Positions 51,930-61,768 of a stretch of DNA of 64,000 nt are shown here, piece after piece. This DNA comes from Micromussa lordhowensis (Eukaryota > Cnidaria > Anthozoa > Scleractinia > Lobophylliidae): positions 13,390,542 through 13,454,541 of the forward strand of contig OZ026604.1 of the NCBI GenBank assembly GCA_964020085.1, in the 5' to 3' direction. A model generated the notes under the pieces. It was given only the letters and a program-made list of their open reading frames with translations. It did no database searches and was not told where the DNA came from. A program made the translations under genes and the position numbers. Positions within the stretch are counted from its first letter, which is position 1; each line of letters opens with the position of its first letter.

Positions 51930-52687
51930 TTAAAAATTCGCGGGTCTGCTCTGACAGAAATGAAGTGTAAGCAACACTTTACCAAGTTCAAATGGCACAG
52001 TTTCTCCTGTGTCCCGCTTTATATTGACTTCGATACTTTCAAATTGCTTTCTGCTTACAGGTAAGTATTGCGGGCGAATAAATGACTTGCTGATTCTCTC
52101 CCCATCCTTCCCTTTCACGGGTACGATTCGAAGGGGAACAAGTGCGTCTCCGACATATTGTGATTGTATAATATCGCAGTAGACATAAAGATCGTGAAAT
52201 CCATGTTCCAAGTCTACTGCTCGCACAGCAGTCGATGTCCTAGAGATAACCTTATTCGGAGAAAATCCTAGCATTTGCCCGATGCCGTAAAAATAGACTT
52301 CGCCCTTATTTTGTAGGTGTACGGTCACTTCTCGGTTCAGAGTATCAAGGGATAACTGCACTTTGTCTTTGAATCGATCATTCGCGTTGATCACTTCGTT
52401 GAACTTAGTTATTAGATCGGCGACCGTGGTGTAATATCCCGGTGGAACTATTAAAGGCTCCCACATATCGTCTAATTGTTGATTACGGAGATAAAATCGA
52501 TTCTCAGAATTTCCTTGCACATTATTCCAGCTATGGGGATAATGGATTTCTGTTAGCGCTACTTCCCACTCCCTGGTCAAGCTGATTGTCTGAGGTAAAC
52601 AAACCCGGTACTCTGTCAAGTGTTGTTGGGGAATTCATCGAGGCTGGCATTGCTAGGAAGATGCAAGTAGAACTGTGTTATCTCCAT
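51930..52687 (-). pseudogene. Penton-like minor capsid protein, N-terminal frame break
   Basis: The ATG at 52,687 opens a short frame (MEITQFYLHLPSN) that changes frame near 52,617-52,625. It then continues for 229 codons to 51,930. Recognisable segments are WEVALTEIHYPHSWNNV, VPPGYYTTVADLI and GQMLGFSP, typical of the penton/minor capsid proteins of Maverick-type elements. The conserved N-terminus lies upstream of the break, so the break is real relative to the family. Confidence 0.75.
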
Positions 52688-52805
52688 CGTATCTTGTGAT
52701 AAAATGAACGTTTTACTGTAGGTGTTTTTAATTTATAAAAGAAACGACGCAACAAATCATTTTTTATTTCACATTCTTTTATTCAGCATACACAAAGCCT
52801 TTATA
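52688..52805. other. Short spacer with poly(A) signal for the integrase fragment
   Basis: 118 bp between the penton-like ATG and the stop of the integrase fragment. A TTTATT (minus-strand AATAAA) lies near 52,760. Confidence 0.4.
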
Positions 52806-53159
52806 TTACAATTTCAAAATGTCCTTTTCAGGAACCCAGCTATTAAACTTGTCTGGGTATCCTTTCCATTTGACAAAATATTCCACTACTCCTTTGCGTT
52901 TTCGTTTACGCAAAACTTCTTCAACGTGATAAACATCATCTTCTTTGATTACTTTCTGTAATTCCGCTTCGTAGAATGTTCCGTCTAGGATCTCGCCGGC
53001 ATCATCTTTCAATTTGTAAACAGGCACTTGGCGCGCAAATCGTTTGTAGATCGTAAACATTTCTTCCGTGTAATTAGGAAGGTAAGACTTTTCAAACATT
53101 CGCTTCACTTTGCTGATCCTTACGCGGTCTCCCACTTGAAATTTATATCGCACGACCAT
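52806..53159 (-). pseudogene. Integrase C-terminal domain with chromodomain, catalytic core absent
   Basis: The ATG at 53,159 (MVVRYKFQVGDRVRIS) begins at what is normally the SH3-like DNA-binding region of a Maverick-type retroviral-like integrase. EEMFTIYKRF follows, then a chromodomain (YHVEEVLRKRKRKG, YFVKWKGYPDKFNSWVPE). The HHCC finger and DDE core expected upstream are missing. The preceding frame is an unrelated protein. The remaining piece might act alone as a chromatin-tethering protein, but truncation is the simpler view. Confidence 0.75.
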
Positions 53160-53613
53160 AATAAAGAGCATACAATACGCGTCGTTTCATGTCTTCATCA
53201 TAATTTTCGAGTTCCAAAAAAGTAAGATATAGACTGGTCCAAGGCAACTTCGGCAACTCCGTCAAATAATTATGACTTTCCCATGTCTGGCCAAGCCTCA
53301 ATCCCAGAGTGCTGCAAACGCTTTCCACAGTTTTCATCACCACAGCAAGATCTATTTGCTCGCGCGCTTCATCATGATAATAGAACCACGCGTCTTCAGT
53401 GTCCAACATCAGGCAAGATTGCTGTCTTTGACTAGGATGTTGAATGGTGCAACCTTGGCATCGATTTACTTTTTCCTCTTGAACGAGTTTGTCATAAAAC
53501 GCGGCATAGGTCAGTTGAAACACATGCCCAATAATGGTGGCTACCTTCTTGCGTTGGATCTGCTCAACTTCGTCCACGGTTAACATAGGTTTAGATGTGG
53601 ATTCGACTTGCAT
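53143..53613 (-). CDS. Unknown protein at the right end of the cluster
   Basis: The ATG at 53,613 (MQVESTSKPMLTVDEVEQIQ) opens 156 residues, which overlap the integrase fragment by 17 bp in another frame. It contains CQGCTIQHPSQRQQSC, a possible metal-binding Cys/His cluster, and AWFYYHDEAREQIDLAVVM. No known fold is recognised. Overlap with the next gene is typical of compact elements. It could be a regulatory gene that replaced the integrase core region. Confidence 0.5.
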   Translation of the reverse strand: MQVESTSKPMLTVDEVEQIQRKKVATIIGHVFQLTYAAFYDKLVQEEKVNRCQGCTIQHPSQRQQSCLMLDTEDAWFYYHDEAREQIDLAVVMKTVESVCSTLGLRLGQTWESHNYLTELPKLPWTSLYLTFLELENYDEDMKRRVLYALYYGRAI

Positions 53614-53797
53614 GTTTGGAAGCTATCCGCTTGATCAGAAATATTTGTTACTTGAGTTTGTGACAAGAATAAAGTACTCAACGGAGAACGCGCTTTTATT
53701 TTAAAGAGATAACAGATTTTTTCATGAGCCAATTAGGGTCAAAAGAGATCGGGCAAGACCGGGCAACCTTATTGTTTTTATTGTTTAGAGCGACGCT

Positions 53798-53890
53798 TAG
53801 TAGTATGGAGGAAGACACTTCATTAGTATGGAGGAAGGCACTTTATTAGTATGCAAGAAGACACTTTATTAGTATGCAGGAAGACAGGGA
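53798..53890 (+). repeat. Four tandem 23-bp units
   Basis: Units of the form TTAGTATGGAGGAAGACACTT repeat four times with a few substitutions (GGAGGAAGG, GCAAGAAGA, GCAGGAAGA). It lies just outside the last gene and may mark the right edge of the virus-like element. Confidence 0.65.
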
Positions 53891-54484
53891 AGACAGTAAT
53901 CCGGATAAGTTTGACCCTATATAACTACTCAGGCTCCTCGCCAGCTTGGTCATGTATCAAATTTCAGCTACTTTATGTTAATTTTTAAAGCCCTTAAAAA
54001 TACCACAAACCGAAAATTTTGGCAAATTCTTTTTGTGTGTTTGTCTAAGTTTCATCTTAGCCAAAAAAGAATTCTGGGGTTATAGGCACATTAAACCGTA
54101 GCCATATTAGTCCCAATCTGCTGTTCTCTTATTTCGCACTAACAAAGGTCAGGCTGGCACCCCAACTAGTGTTAGTTTAACGAGTGTTTAAGTGAACAGG
54201 GATGAAGAATACTATGAGCATTAACATGCAAAAAGAGAAAATCACAATCACAAAAAGAAATAATAACAAAACAAAACATGATCTGTATATTTCTATAATA
54301 TATGTAACTTGTCTAACTACTTTAGTGAAACTCCCATTGCCAATTCCTGCTTCAAAGAAACAAAAAAAAAGAGCATAACGAACCCAACGTGGCAAAACAC
54401 TTTTATCTCCGTTCATTGTCAAGGTACGTAAGGTATGAAAGCGATGCATAATCTGCTCTTGCTTTCTTCCGTTTCTCTTTGCAG
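53891..54484. other. Intron right of the capsid cluster
   Basis: No gene. The final polypyrimidine tract TTGCTTTCTTCCGTTTCTC precedes TTGCAG at the next exon. Confidence 0.45.
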
Positions 54485-54544
54485 GCTGATGGAGAATCGA
54501 ACTGCTAGAACATTAAAGTTCGAAAGAAGATGTACAATATACCT
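54485..54544 (+). CDS. LRR exon 14 (last, short)
   Basis: This 60-nt phase-2 exon lies between TCTCTTTGCAG and GTTAGT. It encodes LMENRTARTLKFERRCTIYL. It is a weak LRR with one Cys and may begin the C-terminal cap. Length divisible by three and phase 2 match the other exons and the next exon at 57,825. Confidence 0.6.
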
Positions 54545-56249
54545 GTTAGTGTCCGGAAATAACTTTTTTGATGTAAATTTGTGTTGAGAAGATTTAAGTA
54601 AACAATTTATCTAAATTGTATTCAGTTTGTTTTTAGCATCGAAGACAAATTTCTGAGTCCCTAGCGGGAATCGATATCATGACCATGCGCATCCCTGTCC
54701 GACACTCAAGCTACTGACCTATAGGAGACTCGTGGTCATGGCAAGCGTCGATCTGCATACTTCAGCATTGATTAGTAATGTCCAAAGCGGCACTCATTGC
54801 AACTTATGAGTACAACGATTGTGTTTTTTTTATTAACGGCTCTTTCCAGAAACTTGAAAGCTCATTTCAAATTTGCTCAGCTAAAAGCTTTGCGGCAGTG
54901 TGTGGATGCTACAAAATTAAGGAAACCCAGGTGTGCAAGTTACACGCCTGTCCGTAGTATTGTATTAGCTTTTCACAACTGGCACCATTGTCCCGAAGGG
55001 AACAAGAATCGTGATAAAGAAACACTTCGATTGAGAGTGATTGAGTTAGCCAAAAAAGGCCTAGCCTGCGTATCAGGTGTTAAATGGGAAAAGAAGGGGA
55101 CTGGGAGAAAGGAAGAACGCCGGGAACGCAAAATTCCCATTGGCTGATACTCATAGAGTAACTTAGTAATCTTCAGTTGCACAATTTCGTCGAAACCCGC
55201 CAACAATGGTCACGGACAAAGATGCGTTAGCAAGGGCTTTGAGAGATTTCAATCTCGCCAGCGTGAGAGATGTATGTTAAAACCTGAGCAAGAAACGGCC
55301 GTGACAGGTCTTTTACCTGGAAGAGCTGTTTTTGGCACTTGTGCCTGCGAGATACGGGGAAAATCTAATTTTTTAAATGTTTGTTCTTGATAAGAAATGA
55401 GAAAGTATCTTTAAAAGGCCAGCTGCGGAAGTTGGAATCACTGGGCTTTCCTACTGTCGATTGCTCCAATTTTCCGGTGTCATTGGCCGATGGGAGTTTA
55501 AAATGCGAGTTTAAAATCTTCCGACCGCTTACTGTTCGTAGCCAAAGCAGTTATGGCATTGCTTGAAGTTAAGGCCGTCTTTTATTAAAATAACACGGTA
55601 CACTGATCATTTTCCGCTTGGACTCCCCCGATGGCTAAAATATTGTCCATGTCTCACTCTACACCTTTCTAATCCAGACAGATCTTTATCCATCCTGTTA
55701 TGTAAATATTTGGGCCGTTGGTATTCTAAAGGGCAGAATCTGAAATATATAACGGCCAAAGATCGAAACGAAGATAGTTGACTTGGGACTTTCTGGATTG
55801 AGGACTACCTGGTGCACGAAACCCTGGCTAAGCATCGAGCTTGGAGAACACCCATTCCTCTGTTAGATTTAATTTCCCAATGTTTCTTCGACTGCTCGCT
55901 GGATATCTCGACGGACTGCTTGGTTAGGCTTTGCGAGGTGAGCGCATATCCGTATCCTGTCATCAGCCTTCGGCAATAGCGCAGTCGGTGAACACAATTC
56001 TTTGGCTCGTCTACTGATCCAATAACGTCAACTTATAGCAATCTCCCCCTGCAGAGTTTTCACATGTGGTAATGGTTATCTCCTTGGGGTTGTCAGGCAC
56101 AAATGTATTGTCCTTCCTTCTGATGTTTGTGCACTCGCCCTTTAGACTGCCTATGCCTTAAAAGAGCGTACTGATTTACAATGTCTTCTTTTAACTCAGA
56201 TCCGAGTGATCTGTTAACAAGAGAAGGTATGCGATGGACTGCTTTGAAA

Positions 56250-56640
56250 CTGTGCTTCCCTGGGATTTTATAAATAAGGCCAAACTTCTGATGGCAGGTA
56301 TTCCGAGAAACAACTTAGATGCCTCTCCTACTACGCATACTCTTTTTTCGATGTCTGTTTTATCTGGGGTAAAGTTGATGGGTGCACATCAACGGTCACC
56401 TAGGATAATATCTCCTGCCCCACAAGTTCTCCGTCCGATTCTGACAGTGAAACCTTGTAATGTACATTGATTTGGGAGTCATAGATACTTGGGCTCTTGT
56501 GTCTGTGCGCCAAGTCAGTTCCTGGCCTTTTATCTTGAGCTTGAAAAAACATCCCTGGTCGGATGGAACGGTTTGAGAGTGGAAGCTGGTTCTTCTCTGG
56601 ATGTATTGAAACAAGTAACCTTTCCAAAAAATGGGTGACA
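56250..56640 (-). pseudogene. Ty3/Gypsy-type protease fragment
   Basis: The minus strand encodes FFKLKIKGQELTWRTDTRAQ followed by VS, where the retropepsin active site DTGAQ appears as DTRAQ. Further on, in another frame, comes LFLGIPAIRSLALF, the C-terminal protease motif with the LG-x-PAI pattern. A frame change and stops separate the two. It is an old Gypsy fragment. Confidence 0.55.
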
Positions 56641-57119
56641 AAAGTTAGAGAACTTGGTTTACCATATGCATGTTATCAGGTGCAGTTCCACATATGAAAG
56701 CTAAATGTCCCATATTATTGCAGTTGTTGCATAGTGCTTCTGTTTACAATATTCAAAGTTCATGTCTCTTGTTCGGAATAGTCTCCGTTTAGGATTTGAC
56801 TGTTTCACTGTTACAGAGGTCATCAGAGGTCGAAGCTCACTCGAAATGTTGCAAACACTCCAGGAAATAATAATTTCAAACAATTCCGAAGATCATCCGA
56901 AATCATCTACTCTAGATATAACACTGTTCCTTATCTAGATATAACTTACACTGCTACTTATGGGAGGCACTCCCTACGTTGTTTAGGACCCAAACTATAG
57001 GAAAAATTGCCTACGGCTGAGAGATCAACCAAGACAACGAGAGCTTTACAAATCGTATACGCAAATGTGATATAACCAATATAATGGACACCGGCTGCAA
57101 GGGCTGCATCCTCTGCTCG

Positions 57120-57344
57120 ACGCGTTTATTTATATATAGTTTAAGATTCTTAATCTCCGTTTTTTTATACATAGTAAGAGATTTTAATAACCGGTTTATA
57201 CATCACTAACATATCTATTATTTGTATTACTATTAGCATTTTCCTTATTTTTTAGTTGTGTCCCCTAATTAGTATGGGTACTATCCCAGGCGACAAGGCT
57301 TTGACACGTTAATAAAGTTTTTACTTACTTACTTACTTACTTAC
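57120..57344 (+). repeat. LINE 3' end with (TTAC)n tail
   Basis: The stretch ends GTTAATAAAGTTTT and then (TTAC)5-6. A similar end, CGGTAATAAAGTT, closes the CR1-like fragment at 58,600. It therefore probably belongs to a related non-LTR family. Confidence 0.5.
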
Positions 57345-57824
57345 TGAAGACTTTCGAAGATTTCCGAACAGTGCCGATGATTTTCGAAGAGTTCCGAAGA
57401 TCCTCCGATTGTTTCCCTCATTATTTTCCACCATTATTGGAAGGTTCGCTAAAACGTTCGGAAAGTTTTTGAACGTGTCATTGACAAGTTATTACCCACT
57501 GAATTATTTTCGTGCAATTTGGAATGAATAAACATCTGTATTTTTTTCAAGACTTAGGAAAATTTGCAGTGGACTTGAGCGTTCTCGTAGTTTTGTTAAC
57601 TTGGGAAAAATTTACTCGTCCTTATTTCTTCGAAATTCCACTTGAAGTGAGGTAATAACGCGTAGCCATAAGTAGCGCGCGAAATACTGCAAAGATTGTT
57701 TTCAAATTACACTCGCGACTACGTAATGGTGAGTATTTATTGTTAACCCATACCAGAAGATGAAGAGGAACCTTTACCTCTTGTTTTTTTTAATACACAT
57801 GCAAGAACAAAATTATTTTTCTAG

Positions 57825-58015
57825 GAGTCCTGTCAATTCTGATGCAGAAGCTATTAACGTCAGTGGAGATCTAGCGCAAAGTGTGGAAGCATATATGTCC
57901 GCTCTGTTGGCCTCGGGATTCAGCAAAAACGACAGAGCATTTACACCATGTCCCTTGGGAACATTTACAAATCTTTCAACGAAAGGAGTTGACGGATGCC
58001 AAAATTGCCCACCAG
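57825..58015 (+). CDS. Cysteine-rich (ephrin-receptor-like) exon A
   Basis: This 191-nt exon has acceptor TTTTTCTAG, phase 2 in and phase 1 out, donor GTAACT. It encodes an acidic linker, DLAQSVEAYMSALLASGF, then FTPCPLGTFTNLS with CQNCPPG. This is the C-P-x-G-x-F...C-x2-C-P-x-G pattern of ephrin-receptor-like/GCC2_GCC3 modules. The phase joins correctly to the exon at 60,845. Confidence 0.8.
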
Positions 58016-58199
58016 GTAACTCCTAGCTTCCTCTGTCAATCCAGCGAGGAGATGCGAAGTGCCACTAGAAGCTATTTTAATGTAAATTTGTGTTTCAAGA
58101 GTGTTGGGTCGAAAGTTGAGCTTAAATGCTTTTCAAAGGGGGAACTTTATTACCCAACTGAACTTAATGTAAAACTCGAAACTTTATAAGAAGAAGCAT

Positions 58200-58610
58200 A
58201 ATATGTTCTACTAAACATATGCTGTCGTGCTTCCGATACCAGAAAAATAGAGCGAATCCAAGAAAGAGCGTTACGCCCTGTCTACTGTGATAATGTATCA
58301 TCGTATGAAGAACTCTAGCATAAAGCGATCCTGCCTACACTATACACGCGAAGACTACAGGACATAGCAATCATGATGTTTAAAGTCAAAAACGGTTTGG
58401 CGCCCCCGTATATCACGGACTTATTCGTTGTTTCTAGTACTCATTATAATTTAAGAAACTCAGATTTCATAATACCAAGAATCAGGACAGTTGTATACGG
58501 TAAACACCGCCTGTCGTACCTAGGCCCTGTCCTATGGTAAAAACTCGAAAACTCTATTCGGCTGTCTGACTCACTGGAAATGTTTTGACACGGTAATAAA
58601 GTTAAAAAAA
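58200..58610 (+). pseudogene. CR1-like LINE reverse-transcriptase C-terminus, truncated
   Basis: The frame reads RIQERALRPVYCD, then LHTR-like YTRRLQDIAIMMFKVKNGL, APPYITDLF and LSYLGPVLW. This is the region C-terminal to the RT in CR1/Jockey-type elements. It has at least two internal stops (a TAG near 58,316 and a TAA near 58,540). It ends with AATAAAGTT. 5'-truncated and dead. Confidence 0.7.
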
Positions 58611-58685
58611 CAAACAAAACCAGAACAAATCAAGAGACTACACCATAGCAGAGTACAGTAGAAGAGAGTACAATATCACATTTTA

Positions 58686-59362
58686 TCACTATAACCACTC
58701 TATATCGGTTGCTACCAAAATCATGGTATCAAAAAACTGCCCAATTATTGGTAAATACCTTACTGTCAATTTTGGGGCACAATAGGTTACCATAACAACA
58801 ACATGACCTGCTAAAAACACCCTAAATTTTAGCTTTAAGCGCTTAGAACGCAAAAACGAGCTCGGTGAACACCATTTTTTATTATGGAATTGTAATTAGC
58901 ATGATGAGATGCAACGTTTTGCAACTTTTAAGTTAAGCCTCGCTGGTAAGCTTAGAATTTTCCGAAAAGTTTCCATATTTCGTCAGTGAAAATAATGAAT
59001 GTATCTTAGAATTGGTATATCCGTGAGCTGGATTTAAGGAGAAGTAGCACCCTTCACAAAATCGGTGAATTTTACTTTTCTGATTACGTTCGGCAACCCC
59101 AGTTCGGCCAAAATTCAATTTTGGCTCGTAGCAAAGCAAAAATAAAGAATTGGAAAATAATTAATTGCTTTTTTATAAATATGTGTTCAAACCTTTTCAT
59201 TGACAAAAGATGAAGGAAAACTATTTTTGGTCCCGAGATCGATTGGACCGCTCTTAGCGGGACTGCAGGGACTGCGGGACTGTGGGAACTTGTTCACTAA
59301 TGATTGGGCAGTTTTTTGATACCATGATTTTGGCATAAACTGATATAGAGTGGATATAATTA
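58686..59362. mobile_element. MITE with about 60-bp inverted repeats
   Basis: The arms share ACTCTATATC, CCAAAATCATGGTATCAAAA and CTGCCCAAT in mirrored order at 58,690-58,750 and 59,300-59,358. The interior has no transposase. The target duplication is unclear, possibly TA. Confidence 0.6.
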
Positions 59363-59435
59363 CCCATCAAAATATAAGTCTTTGAACTGGAAACTGTTTC
59401 CAGCCACTAAATGACTCACATGTATGTTACATTAC

Positions 59436-60709
59436 ATCACAGGTAGCCCAAGCTCCCTGGGAGCCGTCAACATGACATTGCGTAATAGCGTTATTATAAG
59501 AGTTTGTATGGGAATACAATTCACGATCGTACAAAATATTTCAAACTAAGGGGAAAAAATAATAAAATCGACTTACCTGTCCTGTTGTTTGTATAACTTG
59601 TGGTTTTATGTTGTTTGGAGGGGTTTTAGAGCGATTTCAGTGGGTTTTAGCTTCTCTGTATTCTTCTCACTATAAAGAGAGGCAAGGTAGGGCACTCGAG
59701 TGACGGAGCCCAGCAGATCGACCGAAGGAATCCAGCCATAAATTCGCCCCAAAGGATCCGATCGCCTCAAGATTCCGCCTAGATCAACGCTAATAGATGC
59801 TCTAACCGTTGCTTCTCTTCATTAGATTAAAACGTCCACCAAGGAGCACTTTTAGCGTGCAAATCTCCCAAAGCTTTTCCATAAATAGCCGTCCGAAGAT
59901 CCGTTGGGCGTTTGTTCCGTGCACCGAACGTTTCAAACTTAGCTTAGCGACCCGGCCTTTGGGTTCGAATTACCTGCGTACCCGGTGGGAGAAGGTACAA
60001 TGAACAATGTTCGCCACAACGATAATACTTACCCAGTGGACCGTGCCACTAGTGCTTTGTCACCATTGTCACTCATTCACCAATCAGAGAACAGCGTTCG
60101 AGTCTGCGAAGATTCAAAGAGGATTTGCTGAATGTTTTGTGGCGGACATTGTACCTTCTCCCACCGGGTACGCAGGTAATTCGAACCCAAAGGCCGGGTC
60201 GCTAAGCTAAGTTTGAAACGTTCGGTGCACGGAACAAACGGTCAACGGATCTTTGGACGGCTATTGATGGAAAAGCTTTGGGAGATTTGCACGCTAAAAG
60301 TGCTCCTTGGTGGACGTTTTAATCTAATGAAGAGAAGCAACGGTTAGAGCATCTATTAGCGTTGATCTAGGCGGAATCTTGAGGCGATCGGATCCTTTGG
60401 GGCGAATTTATGGCTGGATTCCTTCGGTCGATCTGCTGTGCTCCGTCACTCGAGTGCCCTACCTTGTCTCTCTTTATAGTGAGAAGAATACAGAGAAGCT
60501 AAAACCCACTGAAATCGCTCTAAAACCCCTCCAAACAACATAAAACCACAAGTTATACAAACAACAGGACAGGTAAGTCGATTTTATTATTTTTTCCCCT
60601 TAGTTTGAAATATTTTGTACGATCGTTGTATTCTCATACAAACTCTTATAATAACGCTATTACGCAATGTCATGTTGACGGCTCCCAGGGAGTTTGGGCT
60701 ACCTGTGAT
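59436..60709. mobile_element. Giant foldback element (1,274 bp), 8-bp target duplication
   Basis: The left arm (59,436-60,021) and right arm (60,128-60,709) are nearly perfect inverted copies of about 580 bp around a roughly 105-bp spacer. Tips read ATCACAGGTAGCCCAA inward. The flanks are TACATTAC at 59,428-59,435 and 60,710-60,717, an 8-bp duplication typical of hAT-type transposition. No transposase. In transcripts of the LRR gene it would form a long hairpin. Arm identity looks above 95 percent by eye. Confidence 0.85.
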
Positions 60710-60844
60710 TACATTACTTGACATTGCAACGTTACTTTCATTCATTACTTACAATACATTTATACTAAACTAGTTTCGCAACTAGACAATTTCTTTAGGT
60801 ATTATAGCATACCATAAAATAAGAATGGTCTTGTCTTTTTCCAG

Positions 60845-60970
60845 GAGGTTTCTTCTCTGACACTCTAGGCTATGTGGGCAAAAGTTGCAAGAGATGTCCT
60901 AATGGTTCTTTTGTTGCATTTGACAAAGCACCTGGAAAGTATCATCGGGATTGCAAGTCATGTCCTCTAG
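60845..60970 (+). CDS. Cysteine-rich (ephrin-receptor-like) exon B
   Basis: This 126-nt exon, phase 1 in and out, lies between TTTTTCCAG and GTAAGA. It encodes GGFFSDTLGYVGKSCKRCPN followed by GSFVAFDKAPGKYHRDCKSC and PLG. It is a second C-x2-C module of the same type. Confidence 0.85.
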
Positions 60971-61768
60971 GTAAGACAGACTGTCTAGGTAATCTTACAA
61001 TTATCTTAAACACTGTTCATTTGAATGAATGATTGTGCTTCAATCATGCATAAATGATTTTAACTGAAGTTACTTAACTTGAAACCTAGTAAAACCAGCC
61101 CCCTATTGGGAACAGCGCACAGGAATTTTTCCCGTACGAGCCCAATAAAATCGGACCAAGGGAAAGAGCTTTTTCGCCTTCGGGCCGCGCGAATGGGGCG
61201 AAAATTCGGCCGCGCGAAAAGTGAGGCGAGAGCAAAAATGTGGAAGAAGCTCCTTCGACCTTTTTGCTCTCACCCCATTTCGCGCGGCCCGAATACGAAA
61301 AAGCCCTTTCGCGCTGTCCGATTTCATTGGGCTTGTACGGGAACGCCTGGTACGCAGGCTAGAATTTCATCGCATGGACCTCATTGGGATGTGAAATATT
61401 TATCCCACAAAATTTTATAATGCTGATTCTTTGGTATTTTTCTATTGCGGTGTCATGTTATCACGCAGCGGGAGAGATAAGGTAGCCCAAGCTCAGTTCG
61501 TGGGCGTCATTATCACTTTACTCAACAGCGACAACCTGCGAGTTCTGTCCAAACATCTCTTAGCTAATAATTAGCCATGAATTCAACGACCGACGGAAAT
61601 GAATACAAAACCACATTTTTATTGTAAAGGTCACCAAACATGGTCCGTCCGGCACGGGCGCGGTTCCCCAGGAAAGGTTTTAATTATTACAATGTTCAAT
61701 GTTATCATTTTACAATGTTAAACATGGTGTCAGGAAGAAATTATGTGGTGTTTCTAAATCTCCAACAG
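60971..61768. other. Intron with a GC-rich foldback
   Basis: A MITE-like inverted repeat lies at 61,118-61,345: CCCGTACGAGCCCAATAAAA against TTCATTGGGCTTGTACGGGA, inner arms GGGCCGCGCGAA and CGCGCGGCCCGAA. The acceptor TCTCCAACAG precedes the last exon. Confidence 0.55.

Larger units (their letters stand above)
45068..53900. mobile_element. Maverick/adintovirus-like capsid gene cluster, incomplete
   Basis: About 8.8 kb of closely packed, intronless genes: zinc finger, packaging ATPase and two structural-type proteins on plus; protease, major capsid, pX-like, penton-like, integrase C-terminus and an unknown on minus. The gene set matches the morphogenesis module of Maverick/Polinton elements and adintoviruses. 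PolB and the integrase catalytic core are missing, and no terminal inverted repeats were found, so the outer limits are estimates. Several genes have single-base frame breaks. It sits in an LRR intron between the exons at 43,788 and 54,485. Confidence 0.8.
54545..57824. other. Intron with retroelement scraps
   Basis: It contains an antisense Gypsy protease fragment (about 56,250-56,640) and a LINE-type 3' tail ending in (TTAC)n at 57,321-57,344. An ATG frame at 54,797-55,147 is Lys/Arg-rich without a domain. No host gene is supported. Confidence 0.5.
58016..60844. other. Intron with CR1-like fragment, MITE and giant foldback
   Basis: The named elements fill most of it. The remaining gaps (58,016-58,200; 58,610-58,685; 59,363-59,427; 60,718-60,844) show nothing recognisable. 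Confidence 0.5.

Noticed and set aside
10566..53900. The PolB pseudogene and the capsid cluster as one split element
   Set aside because: They are 32 kb apart with several LRR exons between them and very different levels of decay.
54797..55147. Plus-strand basic ORF in the last LRR intron
   Set aside because: The composition is Lys/Arg-rich without motif, and the surroundings are retroelement debris.
59809..60210. Open frames inside the giant foldback
   Set aside because: The two frames overlap the mirrored arms and spacer and have no domain; they follow from the inverted repeat.
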